A stretch of DNA of 33,272 bases. Source: SIG440 sp045645485. Lineage in GTDB: Bacteria; Bacillota; Clostridia; Monoglobales; Monoglobaceae. How positions within the stretch are numbered: position 1 is the stretch's first letter; each line of letters starts with the position of its first letter. Shown here piece after piece: positions 21,847 through 29,498 of the stretch. Location of the stretch: contig JAZRIX010000027.1 of NCBI GenBank assembly GCA_045645485.1, positions 1 through 33,272 of the forward strand. The letters are read 5' to 3'. The notes under the pieces were generated by a model that made no database searches, was not told where the DNA came from, and saw only the letters and a program-made list of their open reading frames with translations. The position numbers and the translations under genes were made by a program.

Positions 21847-22118
21847 AAAAGGGGGATGTTAAAATAGTCTGGACCGCAAAAAGGACGAAAAATCAAGATT
21901 AAAAACAATATATTGTTGAAAAATCTTATATTTTCGATTTTTCTATAAATTTAATTCCTTTTTGCTACGCGCAACCTTCGCCGCTCGGTGTACACCAGTA
22001 CACCGTCGGGTTCCCCAAGACCAAAATTTTGGGCTCAGTTTATGTGTTCCAAACAATTTTACCTATCCCCTGATGGTAGGAGGGCTGTTTAAAAACAAAT
22101 GTTTTTAAACACCCCCTT
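21847..22118. repeat. Structured 272-bp intergenic element with GGGGATGTT-type ends
   Basis: This intergenic DNA between convergent nif3 and citrate synthase has inverted ends: AAAAGGGGGATGTTAAAAT on the left, and GTTTTTAAACACCCCCTT on the right, an imperfect inverted copy. Inside lie a long imperfect hairpin (21876-21965: outer arms GCAAAAAGGA/TCCTTTTTGC, apex AACAATA/TATTGTT), a hairpin CGGTGTAC-ACCA-GTACACCG (21986-22005), the palindrome CCAAAATTTTGG (22021-22032) and a terminal hairpin (22082-22115). There is no open frame of note. It is probably a MITE or decayed element. Confidence 0.5.
22082..22115. terminator. Hairpin at the 3' ends of nif3 and citrate synthase genes
   Basis: GGGCTGTTTAAAAAC pairs with GTTTTTAAACACCCC with one mismatch around a short AT loop. 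It lies 8 nt beyond the citrate synthase stop and is related to the palindrome at 7790. Confidence 0.5.
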
Positions 22119-22122
22119 CTTC

Positions 22123-23493
22123 TTATCTTTCATTTATTGGCGTATATTCTTTTCTTTCCACAATACTCTTGTAGGCAGGACGGATAATCTTTCCGCCTGT
22201 AAGAACTTCCTCGATACGGTGAGCACACCAGCCAACAATTCTTGCCATTGCAAAAATGGGAGTGTAAAGCTCTTCGGGAATGTTCAGCATCTGATAAATG
22301 AAGCCTGAGTACAGGTCAACATTCGCAGGCATGGGCGCGTAAAGATTTTTCACATCTGCAAATACCTTTGGAGCCAGTCTTTCGATTGCTGCATAAAGCT
22401 CAAATTCCTTTTCAGCCTCAGGACCGATTTCCTTTGCAAGCTCCTTTGCACAGCCTTTGAGAAGAACCGCACGGGGGTCAGAGAGTGTATATACTGCGTG
22501 TCCTATACCATAGATCAAACCGCTTCCGTCTCCTGCTTCCTTGCGTACAATCTTGCAAAGATAATCATAAACCTGATTGTCGTCCGACCAGTCTGTAAGA
22601 TTTTCCTTAATTTCGGCCATCTGTGCAAGGGTCTTCTGGTTAGCACCACCGTGCTTGGGTCCCTTCAGCGAACCTATCGCCGCCGCAACTGCAGAATATG
22701 TATCTGTGTTACTTGATGACATTACCCTGATTGAGAATGCAGAGTTGTTACCGCCGCCGTGTTCTGCGTGAAGCATCAACGCAAGGTCAAGAACCTTGGC
22801 TTCCAGATCAGTATACTTATGGTTTGCACGAATCATATAGAGAAAGTTTTCGGCTATTGAAAGCTCAGACTTGGGGTTATGGAGCACCAGACTCTTGCCG
22901 TCATAATAGTGTTGCTTTGCCGCATAAGCATAAGCTATCAATGTAGGAAATCTTGAAATAAGATCAAGACTCTGCCTGAAGAGTGCCTCTGTGCTGATGT
23001 CGTCGGGATTTTCTTCATCATAAGAATAAAGAGCCAGAACCGAACGCGCAAGCTTGTTCATAATATTGGCACTGGGAGCCTTCAGAATCATATCCTCCGC
23101 AAAACCGGAGGGAAGATTTCTTCTCTTTGCAAGACTTGCTGTAAATGCGTCAAGCTCTTCCTTTTTGGGAAGATACCCAAAAAGCAGAAGGAATACTACT
23201 TCTTCGTAACCGAATCTGCCCTCCCACTGACAGTTTTCAACAATATCCTCAATTGAAATACCACGGTATCTCAAGCTGCCTTCAACAGGAGCCTTGTTTC
23301 CTTCATCCATAACGTAGCCATGAACCTCACCAATTGCGGTAAGTCCTGCCAGAACGCCTGTTCCGTCAGGGTTACGAAGTCCTCGTTTTACGTTGTACTC
23401 TGTATAGTAATGGTTCGGAATTTTGCTGAATGTCTCGTGCTGAGCCAGCACATCCTGTATATACTTATCAAAATCCTTTTTCAATGGATTCAC
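22123..23493 (-). CDS. gltA: Citrate synthase
   Basis: A 456-residue citrate/2-methylcitrate synthase-family enzyme condensing acetyl-CoA and oxaloacetate. Catalytic-site equivalents are H245 (LHAEHGGG), H281 (GPKHGGAN), H332 (GIGHAVYT) and D393 (NVDLYSG). Arginines of the active site are in SLRYRGI and SDPRAVL. It carries an N-terminal extension of some 50 residues relative to short forms, common in clostridial enzymes. No aconitase or isocitrate dehydrogenase genes are adjacent, so it likely feeds glutamate synthesis through a partial TCA arm (inference). It lies 18 nt after the HIT gene. Confidence 0.95.
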   Translation of the reverse strand: MNPLKKDFDKYIQDVLAQHETFSKIPNHYYTEYNVKRGLRNPDGTGVLAGLTAIGEVHGYVMDEGNKAPVEGSLRYRGISIEDIVENCQWEGRFGYEEVVFLLLFGYLPKKEELDAFTASLAKRRNLPSGFAEDMILKAPSANIMNKLARSVLALYSYDEENPDDISTEALFRQSLDLISRFPTLIAYAYAAKQHYYDGKSLVLHNPKSELSIAENFLYMIRANHKYTDLEAKVLDLALMLHAEHGGGNNSAFSIRVMSSSNTDTYSAVAAAIGSLKGPKHGGANQKTLAQMAEIKENLTDWSDDNQVYDYLCKIVRKEAGDGSGLIYGIGHAVYTLSDPRAVLLKGCAKELAKEIGPEAEKEFELYAAIERLAPKVFADVKNLYAPMPANVDLYSGFIYQMLNIPEELYTPIFAMARIVGWCAHRIEEVLTGGKIIRPAYKSIVERKEYTPINER

Positions 23494-23511
23494 ACCTTTC
23501 TGTCTAAATTT

Positions 23512-23856
23512 TTATCCCGGAGGCCACTGAAGATTTCTGCCTGCAAGCAGGTGGAAATGTATATGACCAACAGTCTGTCCGCCGTCTTCGCCGCAGTTGT
23601 TTACTATTCTGTAGCCTTTTTCCGCAAAGCCCAGATCCTTTGCAATCTTTGCAGCCGTTTCAAAGATTTTGCCTATAACTGCCGAATTTTCGGCAGTTAT
23701 GTCATTGGCTGATGTCATATGTTCCTTTGGAACAATGATTATATGTTCGGGAGCCTGAGGCTCGATGTCACGAAATGCATAAACTGCATCATCTTCATAT
23801 ACCTTTGTTGAAGGTATGGCACCTTCAATTATTTTACAAAAAAGACAATCCGCCAT
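23512..23856 (-). CDS. HIT-family (histidine triad, HinT-like) nucleotide hydrolase
   Basis: A compact 114-residue HIT protein. The triad is H98-I-H100-F-H102-LL in GHIHFHLLAGR. CLFCKIIEGAIPS at the N-terminus is characteristic of the HinT branch, whose members hydrolyse AMP-lysine and other adenosine phosphoramidates. C4 and C7 could bind zinc with later histidines (H38, H98), as in some HinT proteins. The ATG follows AGGAGG. The gene sits between alaS and citrate synthase; proximity to alaS is interesting because HinT acts on aminoacyl-adenylates, but a functional link is speculation. Confidence 0.95.
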   Translation of the reverse strand: MADCLFCKIIEGAIPSTKVYEDDAVYAFRDIEPQAPEHIIIVPKEHMTSANDITAENSAVIGKIFETAAKIAKDLGFAEKGYRIVNNCGEDGGQTVGHIHFHLLAGRNLQWPPG

Positions 23857-23889
23857 TTTCTGTTTCCTCCTTCAATCTATATCTTCCAT

Positions 23890-23951
23890 TAAGGCTCTCA
23901 CCCGCGGAGAGCTTGCTCGGCACAAGCCGAGACTGAGAGGGGTTTCCCCTG
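23890..23951. repeat. REP-like double hairpin between alaS and the HIT gene
   Basis: GCTCTC/GAGAGC (23894-23899 with 23907-23912) is followed by CTCGGC-ACAA-GCCGAG (23916-23931) and a TGAGAGGGG that can pair back to the left arm, then GGGGTTTCCCC. This resembles GC-rich two-stem intergenic repeats common in Clostridia. Confidence 0.5.
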
Positions 23952-23952
23952 A

Positions 23953-26571
23953 TTAAATCAATGTCTTAACTATTGCAAGGGCATCCGCAATCTTTGATGC
24001 ATCCTTGCCCCCTGCCTGAGCACTGTCGGGCTTGCCGCCGCCGCCACCGCCGCAGGTCTTTGCAACCTCACGGATGATATTGCCTGCGTGTGCACCGTTC
24101 TTTACAGCATCAGGAGTTGCCATTGCAACAATGTTAACCTTTCCGTCAGCCGCAGATGCAAGAACAATTACGGCACATTCCGCCTTCTGTTTCAGGTTGT
24201 CGCCTGCGTTGCGGAGTGCGTTCATATCAAGACCGTCACCAAGGCGATGAGCGATAACCTTGATACCCTTAACCTCTTCTGCATTTGCAAGCAAGTCGTC
24301 AAGGCCGCTGTTTGCCATCTTGCTCTTTATGCTTTCGAGTTCTTTCTTCAGGTTCTTGTTTTCTTCAACAAGGCTGTTTGCCTTTGTTTCAACTTCGTGA
24401 ACTGTTGACTTTATTGTTTCTGCAACATTTGCGATTGTAGCCTTTGCAACACTCAGCTGTTCAAGAACGCCAAGACCTGTTACCGCTTCAATTCTTCTTA
24501 CACCTGCCGCAACACCGTTCTCGGAAACAATCTTGAAAAGACCAGCCTGAGAGGTATTGGAAAGATGTGTACCGCCGCAGAATTCAACCGAGTAGTCTCC
24601 CATTGAAACAACTCTTACTGTTTCGCCGTACTTCTCGCCGAACTGTGCTGTTGCACCCAGCTTCTTTGCATCTTCTATGTTCAGCTCCTGAACATTAATG
24701 TCCATAGCTTCCATAATTGCATCGTTTACCAGCTTTTCAACATTCTTAATCTCATCAGCTGTCATTGCTTCAAAGTGTGAGAAGTCGAATCTGAGACGCT
24801 TTGCAGTAACTTCTGAACCTGCCTGTGCAACGTGAGTTCCCAGAGTTTCCTTCAGTGCCTTGTGGAGAAGGTGAGTTGTTGAGTGGTTACGGCAAATTGC
24901 CATTCTGTTCTTCTTGCAAACTGTAAGTGTTGCCGCATCACCCTTTGAAACAGAACCTTCTTCAACCTCAACAATGTGGAAATAAATTCCGTCACCGTTC
25001 TTCTTTGTGTCAACAACCTTTGCCTTGCCGTTTGCAGTTACGATTGATCCGATATCGCCTGCCTGACCGCCCATTTCAGCATAAAAGGGTGATTTTTTAA
25101 CAACAATAATTCCATCTTCACCTGCACCGATTGCATTTGTTTCTTCACCCTCTGCAACAATGCCAAGGATTTCGCTTTCTGCAGTCAAACTGTCATAACC
25201 AACAAATTCGGTTGCTTCAGCCTTGATGTTTACGGCTGAATCATCATCCCAGCTTGAGCCGTCCTTGCGGTTTGCCCGTGCTGTTTCCTTCTGGATTTTA
25301 AGCTGTTTGTCAAAGCCTTCTCTGTCCACCTTGAGACCCTGTTCTGCACAGATTTCGATTGTCAGGTCAATGGGGAACCCGTAGGTATCGTTAAGCTTAA
25401 ATGCATTCTCACCGCTGAGAGTGTCATTGCCCTCAGCCTTTGTCTCTTCGATATAAGTATTAAGGATTGCAAGACCGCCCTCAATTGTCTTTGAGAACTT
25501 TTCTTCTTCAATTCTTACAACCTTCCTGATGTAATCTCTCTTTTCGTCAAGTTCGGGATAGCCCTGCATTGATGAATCAATAACGGTATCCGCAACGGTA
25601 TAGAGGAACTCGCCCTCAATGCCCAAAAGTCTGCCGTGACGTGCGGCACGTCTGAGAAGACGTCTCAAAACGTAGCCTCTGCCCTCGTTTGACGGAATAA
25701 CACCGTCAGAAACCATCATAACGGTACTTCTGATATGGTCGGTAATAACACGGAGTGATACGTCTGTTTTTTCGTTCTTCTTATATTCAACGCCTGCAAT
25801 GCGTGAAATATGCTTCATTGTGTTCTGAACGGTGTCAACCTCAAAGAGATTGTTTACACCCTGCATAATGCAGGCAAGTCTCTCAAGGCCCATTCCCGTA
25901 TCAATGTTGGGGTTTGCCAAGCGGTTATAGTTGCCGCCCTCGTCCTTGTCGAACTGTGTAAACACCAGATTCCATACTTCCATAAAGCGGTCACAATCAC
26001 AGCCAAGCTTGCAGTCAGGCTTTCCGCAGCTGAATTCAATGCCACGGTCAACGTGGATTTCAGAACAAGGACCGCAAGGACCTGTTCCGTGTTCCCAGAA
26101 GTTTTCCTCCTTACCAAGCTTTACAACTCTTTCTGGGTTTACGCCAACCTCGTTCACCCAGATATCTCTTGCTTCGTCGTCGTCTTCATAAACGGTAATC
26201 CAGAGAACTTCTTCGGGGATTTCCATTACCTTTGTAAGGAATTCCCAAGCCCAGTTAATTGCTTCGTGTTTGAAGTAATCACCGAACGAAAAGTTGCCCA
26301 GCATTTCAAAGAATGTGCCGTGACGTGCAGTATTGCCAACACTTTCAATATCAGGGGTTCTGATACACTTCTGACAGGTTGTAACCCTCTTTCTCGGAGG
26401 AACCTCAGCACCTGTAAACCATTTCTTCATTGGAGCCATACCTGAGTTGATAAGGAGCAAACTTGCATCATTCTTGGGAACCAGCGAAAAACTGTCAAGG
26501 CGGAGACAGTCCTTTGACTCAAAGAATGAAAGATATTTTTCTCTAATTTCATTCAAACCCATACTTTTCAT
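23953..26571 (-). CDS. alaS: Alanyl-tRNA synthetase
   Basis: An 872-residue AlaRS, full length. The N-terminal class II core has the motif 1 region (FFESKDCLRL onward), GMAPMKKWFTG, TCQKCIRTPDIE and RRLLRRAARHGRLLG. The editing domain has HSTTHLLHKAL and the zinc motif CGGTHLSNTSQAG. The C-terminal coiled coil (about 720-760) and DHHA1 domain (GGGGGGKPDSAQAGG near 845) complete it. The ATG at 26571 has GAGAGG 11 nt upstream; a second ATG three codons later is possible. A near-consensus promoter gives a leader of only about 56 nt, so no T-box is present. Confidence 0.98.
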   Translation of the reverse strand: MKSMGLNEIREKYLSFFESKDCLRLDSFSLVPKNDASLLLINSGMAPMKKWFTGAEVPPRKRVTTCQKCIRTPDIESVGNTARHGTFFEMLGNFSFGDYFKHEAINWAWEFLTKVMEIPEEVLWITVYEDDDEARDIWVNEVGVNPERVVKLGKEENFWEHGTGPCGPCSEIHVDRGIEFSCGKPDCKLGCDCDRFMEVWNLVFTQFDKDEGGNYNRLANPNIDTGMGLERLACIMQGVNNLFEVDTVQNTMKHISRIAGVEYKKNEKTDVSLRVITDHIRSTVMMVSDGVIPSNEGRGYVLRRLLRRAARHGRLLGIEGEFLYTVADTVIDSSMQGYPELDEKRDYIRKVVRIEEEKFSKTIEGGLAILNTYIEETKAEGNDTLSGENAFKLNDTYGFPIDLTIEICAEQGLKVDREGFDKQLKIQKETARANRKDGSSWDDDSAVNIKAEATEFVGYDSLTAESEILGIVAEGEETNAIGAGEDGIIVVKKSPFYAEMGGQAGDIGSIVTANGKAKVVDTKKNGDGIYFHIVEVEEGSVSKGDAATLTVCKKNRMAICRNHSTTHLLHKALKETLGTHVAQAGSEVTAKRLRFDFSHFEAMTADEIKNVEKLVNDAIMEAMDINVQELNIEDAKKLGATAQFGEKYGETVRVVSMGDYSVEFCGGTHLSNTSQAGLFKIVSENGVAAGVRRIEAVTGLGVLEQLSVAKATIANVAETIKSTVHEVETKANSLVEENKNLKKELESIKSKMANSGLDDLLANAEEVKGIKVIAHRLGDGLDMNALRNAGDNLKQKAECAVIVLASAADGKVNIVAMATPDAVKNGAHAGNIIREVAKTCGGGGGGKPDSAQAGGKDASKIADALAIVKTLI

Positions 26572-26633
26572 AATTTTTGCAGCCTCTCTATATAAAATTT
26601 TCTAATAATTATCCAATATATTATTGAATTTAT

Positions 26634-26662
26634 ATTTTACCATTTTTTTGTCCTGAAGTCAA
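26634..26662 (-). promoter_or_regulatory. Promoter for alaS
   Basis: On the minus strand, TTGACT (26662-26657) and TAAAAT (26639-26634) have a 17-nt spacer, 62 nt before the alaS ATG. Confidence 0.6.
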
Positions 26663-26829
26663 TAAAAAACGTTTAATTAATGGAACTTTTAAGTATTTTT
26701 GACTAAACAATCAACACTATACGGGCCATCGGCGACGCCGTCCCCTGCATGTGATATCATAACCTCAAAAAGCCAAAAAATTTTGCTTAGATTTCGTGAT
26801 TAAGCGAGCGTCGCATAAAACCAACCTGA
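26663..26829. other. Non-coding AT-rich intergenic DNA upstream of alaS
   Basis: Beyond the alaS promoter I see no convincing gene or site here. A GC-rich patch (GGCGACGCCGTCCCC, about 26732-26746) stands out from the AT-rich surroundings and may be a decayed repeat. Confidence 0.4.
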
Positions 26830-26934
26830 AATCAGTGAAAAAATTGATGAAGATTGTTCGTTTTGGTGACTGTCGTGTACTTTCTGTACACAAAAGGGGC
26901 CAAAACGGACGATATTCGCAATTTTAGCCTGATT
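26830..26934. repeat. Long imperfect inverted repeat overlapping a stop codon
   Basis: About 105 nt folds on itself: AATCAG with CTGATT at the ends, AAAATTG with CAATTTT, CGTTTTGG with CCAAAACG, and a perfect apical hairpin GTGTAC-TTTCT-GTACAC (26875-26891). The outer right arm includes the TAA of the Fe-S protein gene. It may terminate or stabilise that mRNA, or be a MITE. Confidence 0.55.
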
Positions 26935-27583
26935 ATCTTCCTTTGGGGCAGACGCGCATACAAATCCCACATACTGCTCCTCTGCCAATATGCTGAAACG
27001 CCTTTTTCATATAGTCGCTGCAGGCTTTGGCATCGATTATAACGTCTCTTTCGTCACCCGGTTTCCATTCCTGACCACGGATTGCCATTGCAGGGCAGGC
27101 TTCAACACATAATCTGCAATTACCGCAGACTGATTTCGGCTCTGCATTTGTCACCACAAAGGGATAGTCTGTGAGTATTGTTCCAAGTCTTACACGGGGT
27201 CCGAACTTTTCGGACAGGAATAAACCGCTTTTGCCTACCGTCCCAAGTCCCGAAAGTGTCGCTGCATACTTGTGTGAAAATACAGCCTGCAAGCCGTTCA
27301 CCGACTGGGATGCGGGAATTGCCGCATATTCATAACCCTCGGAGGCCAGCATAAGACCAATCTTCAGCGAAGTATTGTCAATAAAGGTATTCGCCGTCCG
27401 ATAATGGTGAAAATATGTATGAGTAGGCTGGTCCGTAATACCGTCAACCACCGCCTTTGACAGAGGTACGGCATAAGAAATTGCATAACCCAGTCCAAAG
27501 GGATTCTCTTCAGGGTTGAGTGTACAGAATCCCACCTCTGTTATTCCGTTTTTATTTAAAAATTCAATTATTCTTTCTTTCAT
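26933..27583 (-). CDS. QueG-like 4Fe-4S double-cluster protein, short
   Basis: A 216-residue protein with two ferredoxin-type clusters: C153-X2-C156-X2-C159-X3-C163, and C188 with C205-X2-C208-X3-C212. The preceding SHKYAATLSGLGTVGKSGLF and RLGTILTDYPF segments resemble the cobalamin-binding core of epoxyqueuosine reductase QueG (KxxAxxAGLGxxGKxxLL, LGxxLTD). QueG is about 310-380 residues, with a longer N-terminal domain and often HEAT repeats; both are reduced or absent here. It is thus probably a paralogue of unknown substrate rather than QueG itself. It starts 2 nt after the recO stop, with GTGGAG inside recO. Confidence 0.8.
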   Translation of the reverse strand: MKERIIEFLNKNGITEVGFCTLNPEENPFGLGYAISYAVPLSKAVVDGITDQPTHTYFHHYRTANTFIDNTSLKIGLMLASEGYEYAAIPASQSVNGLQAVFSHKYAATLSGLGTVGKSGLFLSEKFGPRVRLGTILTDYPFVVTNAEPKSVCGNCRLCVEACPAMAIRGQEWKPGDERDVIIDAKACSDYMKKAFQHIGRGAVCGICMRVCPKGR

Positions 27584-27585
27584 TG

Positions 27586-28365
27586 TTAAAACTCCACGCT
27601 AAGAACCTTTTTCAAATAATCCAATGTTGGGAATTTTTTATCAAACTGCATCTGTATGTACCGTTCTCCCAATATCCCCAGATAATCAATTACAGAATCA
27701 CTTGCCTCAAAAGAAAATATCTTTTTGCTTTCAGCATCACAAATATAGCTTATCAGCCTTCTCATACTCTCGGATATCCGAAAGCAACCGCCCTTTGATG
27801 TTCCGCACAGGTCACAAAAGCATTCACCTTCTTGAAAAGACAACAGCATTTCACCGTCTTCCTTTCCGCAATTTGCACACACTGCAACCTCAGGAGCATA
27901 ACCGGCTTCTGCGGCTATACGCCATTCAAAAACCGTCTTTATTTTTGACATAGAGCACAAATCACGGTCAAGAGCAAACAGAGTATTGAGCAAAAGTCTC
28001 ATTATTTCATCATCGGGAGAATTTTCTGCAACAGCCTCATTTGCCACCTCCGCAAAATACGAGGCATAAGCCAGCTTTTCAAGAGAATTCCGTATCCCCT
28101 GAAAACCTTCAATCAACGAGACCTCGTTTATTTTATAAAGTCCCGTCCTGCTCTTTCCCTCAAATACAACAATCTCGCTGTACGCAAAAAGCTGAAGCCC
28201 CATGCGTAGCTGCGATCTGGAGCTTCTTGCATTGTTTGCGATTGCCGAAATCTTTCCCAAATCCTTTGTGATTACGGTAACAATAAGGCTTGTTTCGCTA
28301 AATTTTGTGGTTTTTGTTATTATTCCTGCGGTCTTCAAAAGCCCCAAGCTTACCACCAACCTCAT
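27586..28365 (-). CDS. recO: DNA repair protein RecO
   Basis: Up to 259 residues. RecO loads RecA in recombinational repair by annealing SSB-coated DNA. The N-terminal OB fold is seen in TAGIITKTTKFSETSLIVTVITKDLGKISAIANNAR-like sequence (from residue 12), followed by a helical domain and a C-terminal zinc knuckle with CANCGKEDG and CFCDLCG cysteines. The start is uncertain: the ATG at 28365 has a weak site and yields an N-terminus about 8 residues longer than relatives; the TTG at 28338 (giving MKTAGIITK) is also possible. Either start lies inside the upstream yqzL frame, so the two are translationally coupled. Confidence 0.94.
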   Translation of the reverse strand: MRLVVSLGLLKTAGIITKTTKFSETSLIVTVITKDLGKISAIANNARSSRSQLRMGLQLFAYSEIVVFEGKSRTGLYKINEVSLIEGFQGIRNSLEKLAYASYFAEVANEAVAENSPDDEIMRLLLNTLFALDRDLCSMSKIKTVFEWRIAAEAGYAPEVAVCANCGKEDGEMLLSFQEGECFCDLCGTSKGGCFRISESMRRLISYICDAESKKIFSFEASDSVIDYLGILGERYIQMQFDKKFPTLDYLKKVLSVEF

Positions 28366-28465
28366 TCTTTTCTGCCATATCCGAAAAGGTTCTGTACTTC
28401 ATATAATCCTTGACATTTCCGGTTTTTTCAAACGCCTTCCATGCCAAATCAACTAATTTTCCCAT
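28298..28465 (-). CDS. yqzL: YqzL-like small protein
   Basis: A 55-codon frame with an excellent ribosome site: GGAGG, 8 nt, then ATG at 28465; it ends with TAG at 28298. The N-terminal half (LAWKAFEKTGNVKDYMKYR, residues 7-25) fits the YqzL pattern W-x-x-F-x-x-TG-x-[I/V]-x-x-Y seen between era and recO in Bacillus. The C-terminal half is basic and Asn-rich (EDRRNNNKNHK). It overlaps the recO start region by 41-68 nt in another frame, depending on which recO start is used. YqzL function is unknown. Being very short, it is easily missed by gene finders. Confidence 0.82.
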   Translation of the reverse strand: MGKLVDLAWKAFEKTGNVKDYMKYRTFSDMAEKNEVGGKLGAFEDRRNNNKNHKI

Positions 28466-28549
28466 AAGCTTTTCCTCCGTTGATTTTATTTTGAGGAAAA
28501 ACCGTTCCGAAAATACTGTAACTTTTAACCATTCACTTCTGATTTCGTC

Positions 28550-28601
28550 CTGCCTCCCTCTTTGAGAGAGGTGTCAAAGCCAGAGGCTTTCACGGAGGTA
28601 G
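28550..28601. repeat. REP-like cruciform 12 nt downstream of era
   Basis: The outer stem CTGCCTCC/GGAGGTAG (one wobble) encloses two hairpins, CCTCT-TTGAG-AGAGG and AAAGCC-AGA-GGCTTT. This three-stem layout matches abundant TGCCTCC...GGAGG intergenic repeats in Clostridia (from memory). It may protect the era mRNA 3' end. Confidence 0.6.
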
Positions 28602-28613
28602 TTAATTTTTCAA

Positions 28614-29498
28614 TTACTCAAACCCGATTGTGTTCATAAACGCTTCCTTATTTCTCCAGTCCTCTTTCACCTTTACCCAAAGCTCCAGATAAACCTTTGA
28701 ATCAAGAAATCTCTCAATATCCTGCCTTGCACGGCTGCCGATTTCCTTGAGCTTTTCGCCCTTTTTTCCTATTATGATAGCCTTGTGGCTCTGGCGTTCA
28801 CAATAAATTGCCGCCAGAATTTCATATGTCCCGTTGTCACGTTTTTTCATTCTTTCAATTTCAACAGCAACACCGTGGGGAATTTCCTGATTGAGAAGCC
28901 TCAGTGTCTTTTCACGGATAAACTCCGCCACAATCTGTCTTTCCGGCTGGTCGGTTATAACATCACCGGGGAAAAACTGGGGACCCTCAGGAAGGAGCTC
29001 TTTGATTTCTTCAAGAAGCTGTTCAACATTTGCCCCCTTCTGTGCCGAAACGGGAACTATTCCGTGGAAGTCATAAAGAGACTTGAGCCTGTCCAGAACG
29101 GGCAAAAGATTCAGCTTTGGAACAGTGTCAATCTTGTTCACCACCAGTATTACGGGGGTGTTTCCCTTTTTCAGACCTTCAAGAGCCTTTTTCTCCTTCT
29201 CGTATTCATTTTCGTGAAGATTACAGTCCACTACATACAAAAGCACATCTATATCCTGAGTTGCGGTATAGATATACTTCTCCATTTTCTCGCCCAGCTT
29301 GTTGTGGGGCTTGTGGATGCCGGGAGTATCAATAAGAACAAGCTGACAGTCATCCTTTGTATGAACGCCCAGAATTTTTGTTCTTGTTGTCTGTGGCTTG
29401 TTTGAAACAATAGCCACCTTTTCACCTATAATTTTATTCATAAGGGTCGACTTTCCAGCATTGGGTCTTCCCGTAATTGCAACAAAACCTGATTTCAT
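28614..29498 (-). CDS. era: GTPase Era, 30S ribosome maturation
   Basis: A 294-residue protein with an N-terminal GTPase domain: G1 GRPNAGKST (10-18), G3 DTPG, G4 NKID and G5 SAQ. A C-terminal KH domain follows (AIIIGKKGEKLKEIGSRARQ), which binds the 3' end of 16S rRNA. The DNKR-like switch and LELWVKVKEDWRN end are typical of Era. The frame is open upstream, but the true start is the ATG at 29498 with AAGGAG upstream. It overlaps the dgkA stop as TGATG, so translation is coupled. In Bacillus, cdd lies between dgkA and era; here it does not. Confidence 0.97.
   Translation of the reverse strand: MKSGFVAITGRPNAGKSTLMNKIIGEKVAIVSNKPQTTRTKILGVHTKDDCQLVLIDTPGIHKPHNKLGEKMEKYIYTATQDIDVLLYVVDCNLHENEYEKEKKALEGLKKGNTPVILVVNKIDTVPKLNLLPVLDRLKSLYDFHGIVPVSAQKGANVEQLLEEIKELLPEGPQFFPGDVITDQPERQIVAEFIREKTLRLLNQEIPHGVAVEIERMKKRDNGTYEILAAIYCERQSHKAIIIGKKGEKLKEIGSRARQDIERFLDSKVYLELWVKVKEDWRNKEAFMNTIGFE

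Noticed and set aside
25810..26445. 211-codon open frame on the plus strand
   Set aside because: Antisense to the alaS catalytic core, with no ribosome site or recognisable domain.
23857..26571. Functional link between the HinT-like protein and AlaRS
   Set aside because: Adjacency alone with a 96-nt gap and a repeat between them does not support a joint function.
26572..26633. T-box leader of alaS
   Set aside because: The leader is about 56 nt, with no T-box sequence or specifier hairpin.
28785..29405. 206-codon open frame on the plus strand
   Set aside because: Antisense to era, with a composition typical of a reverse-strand shadow.
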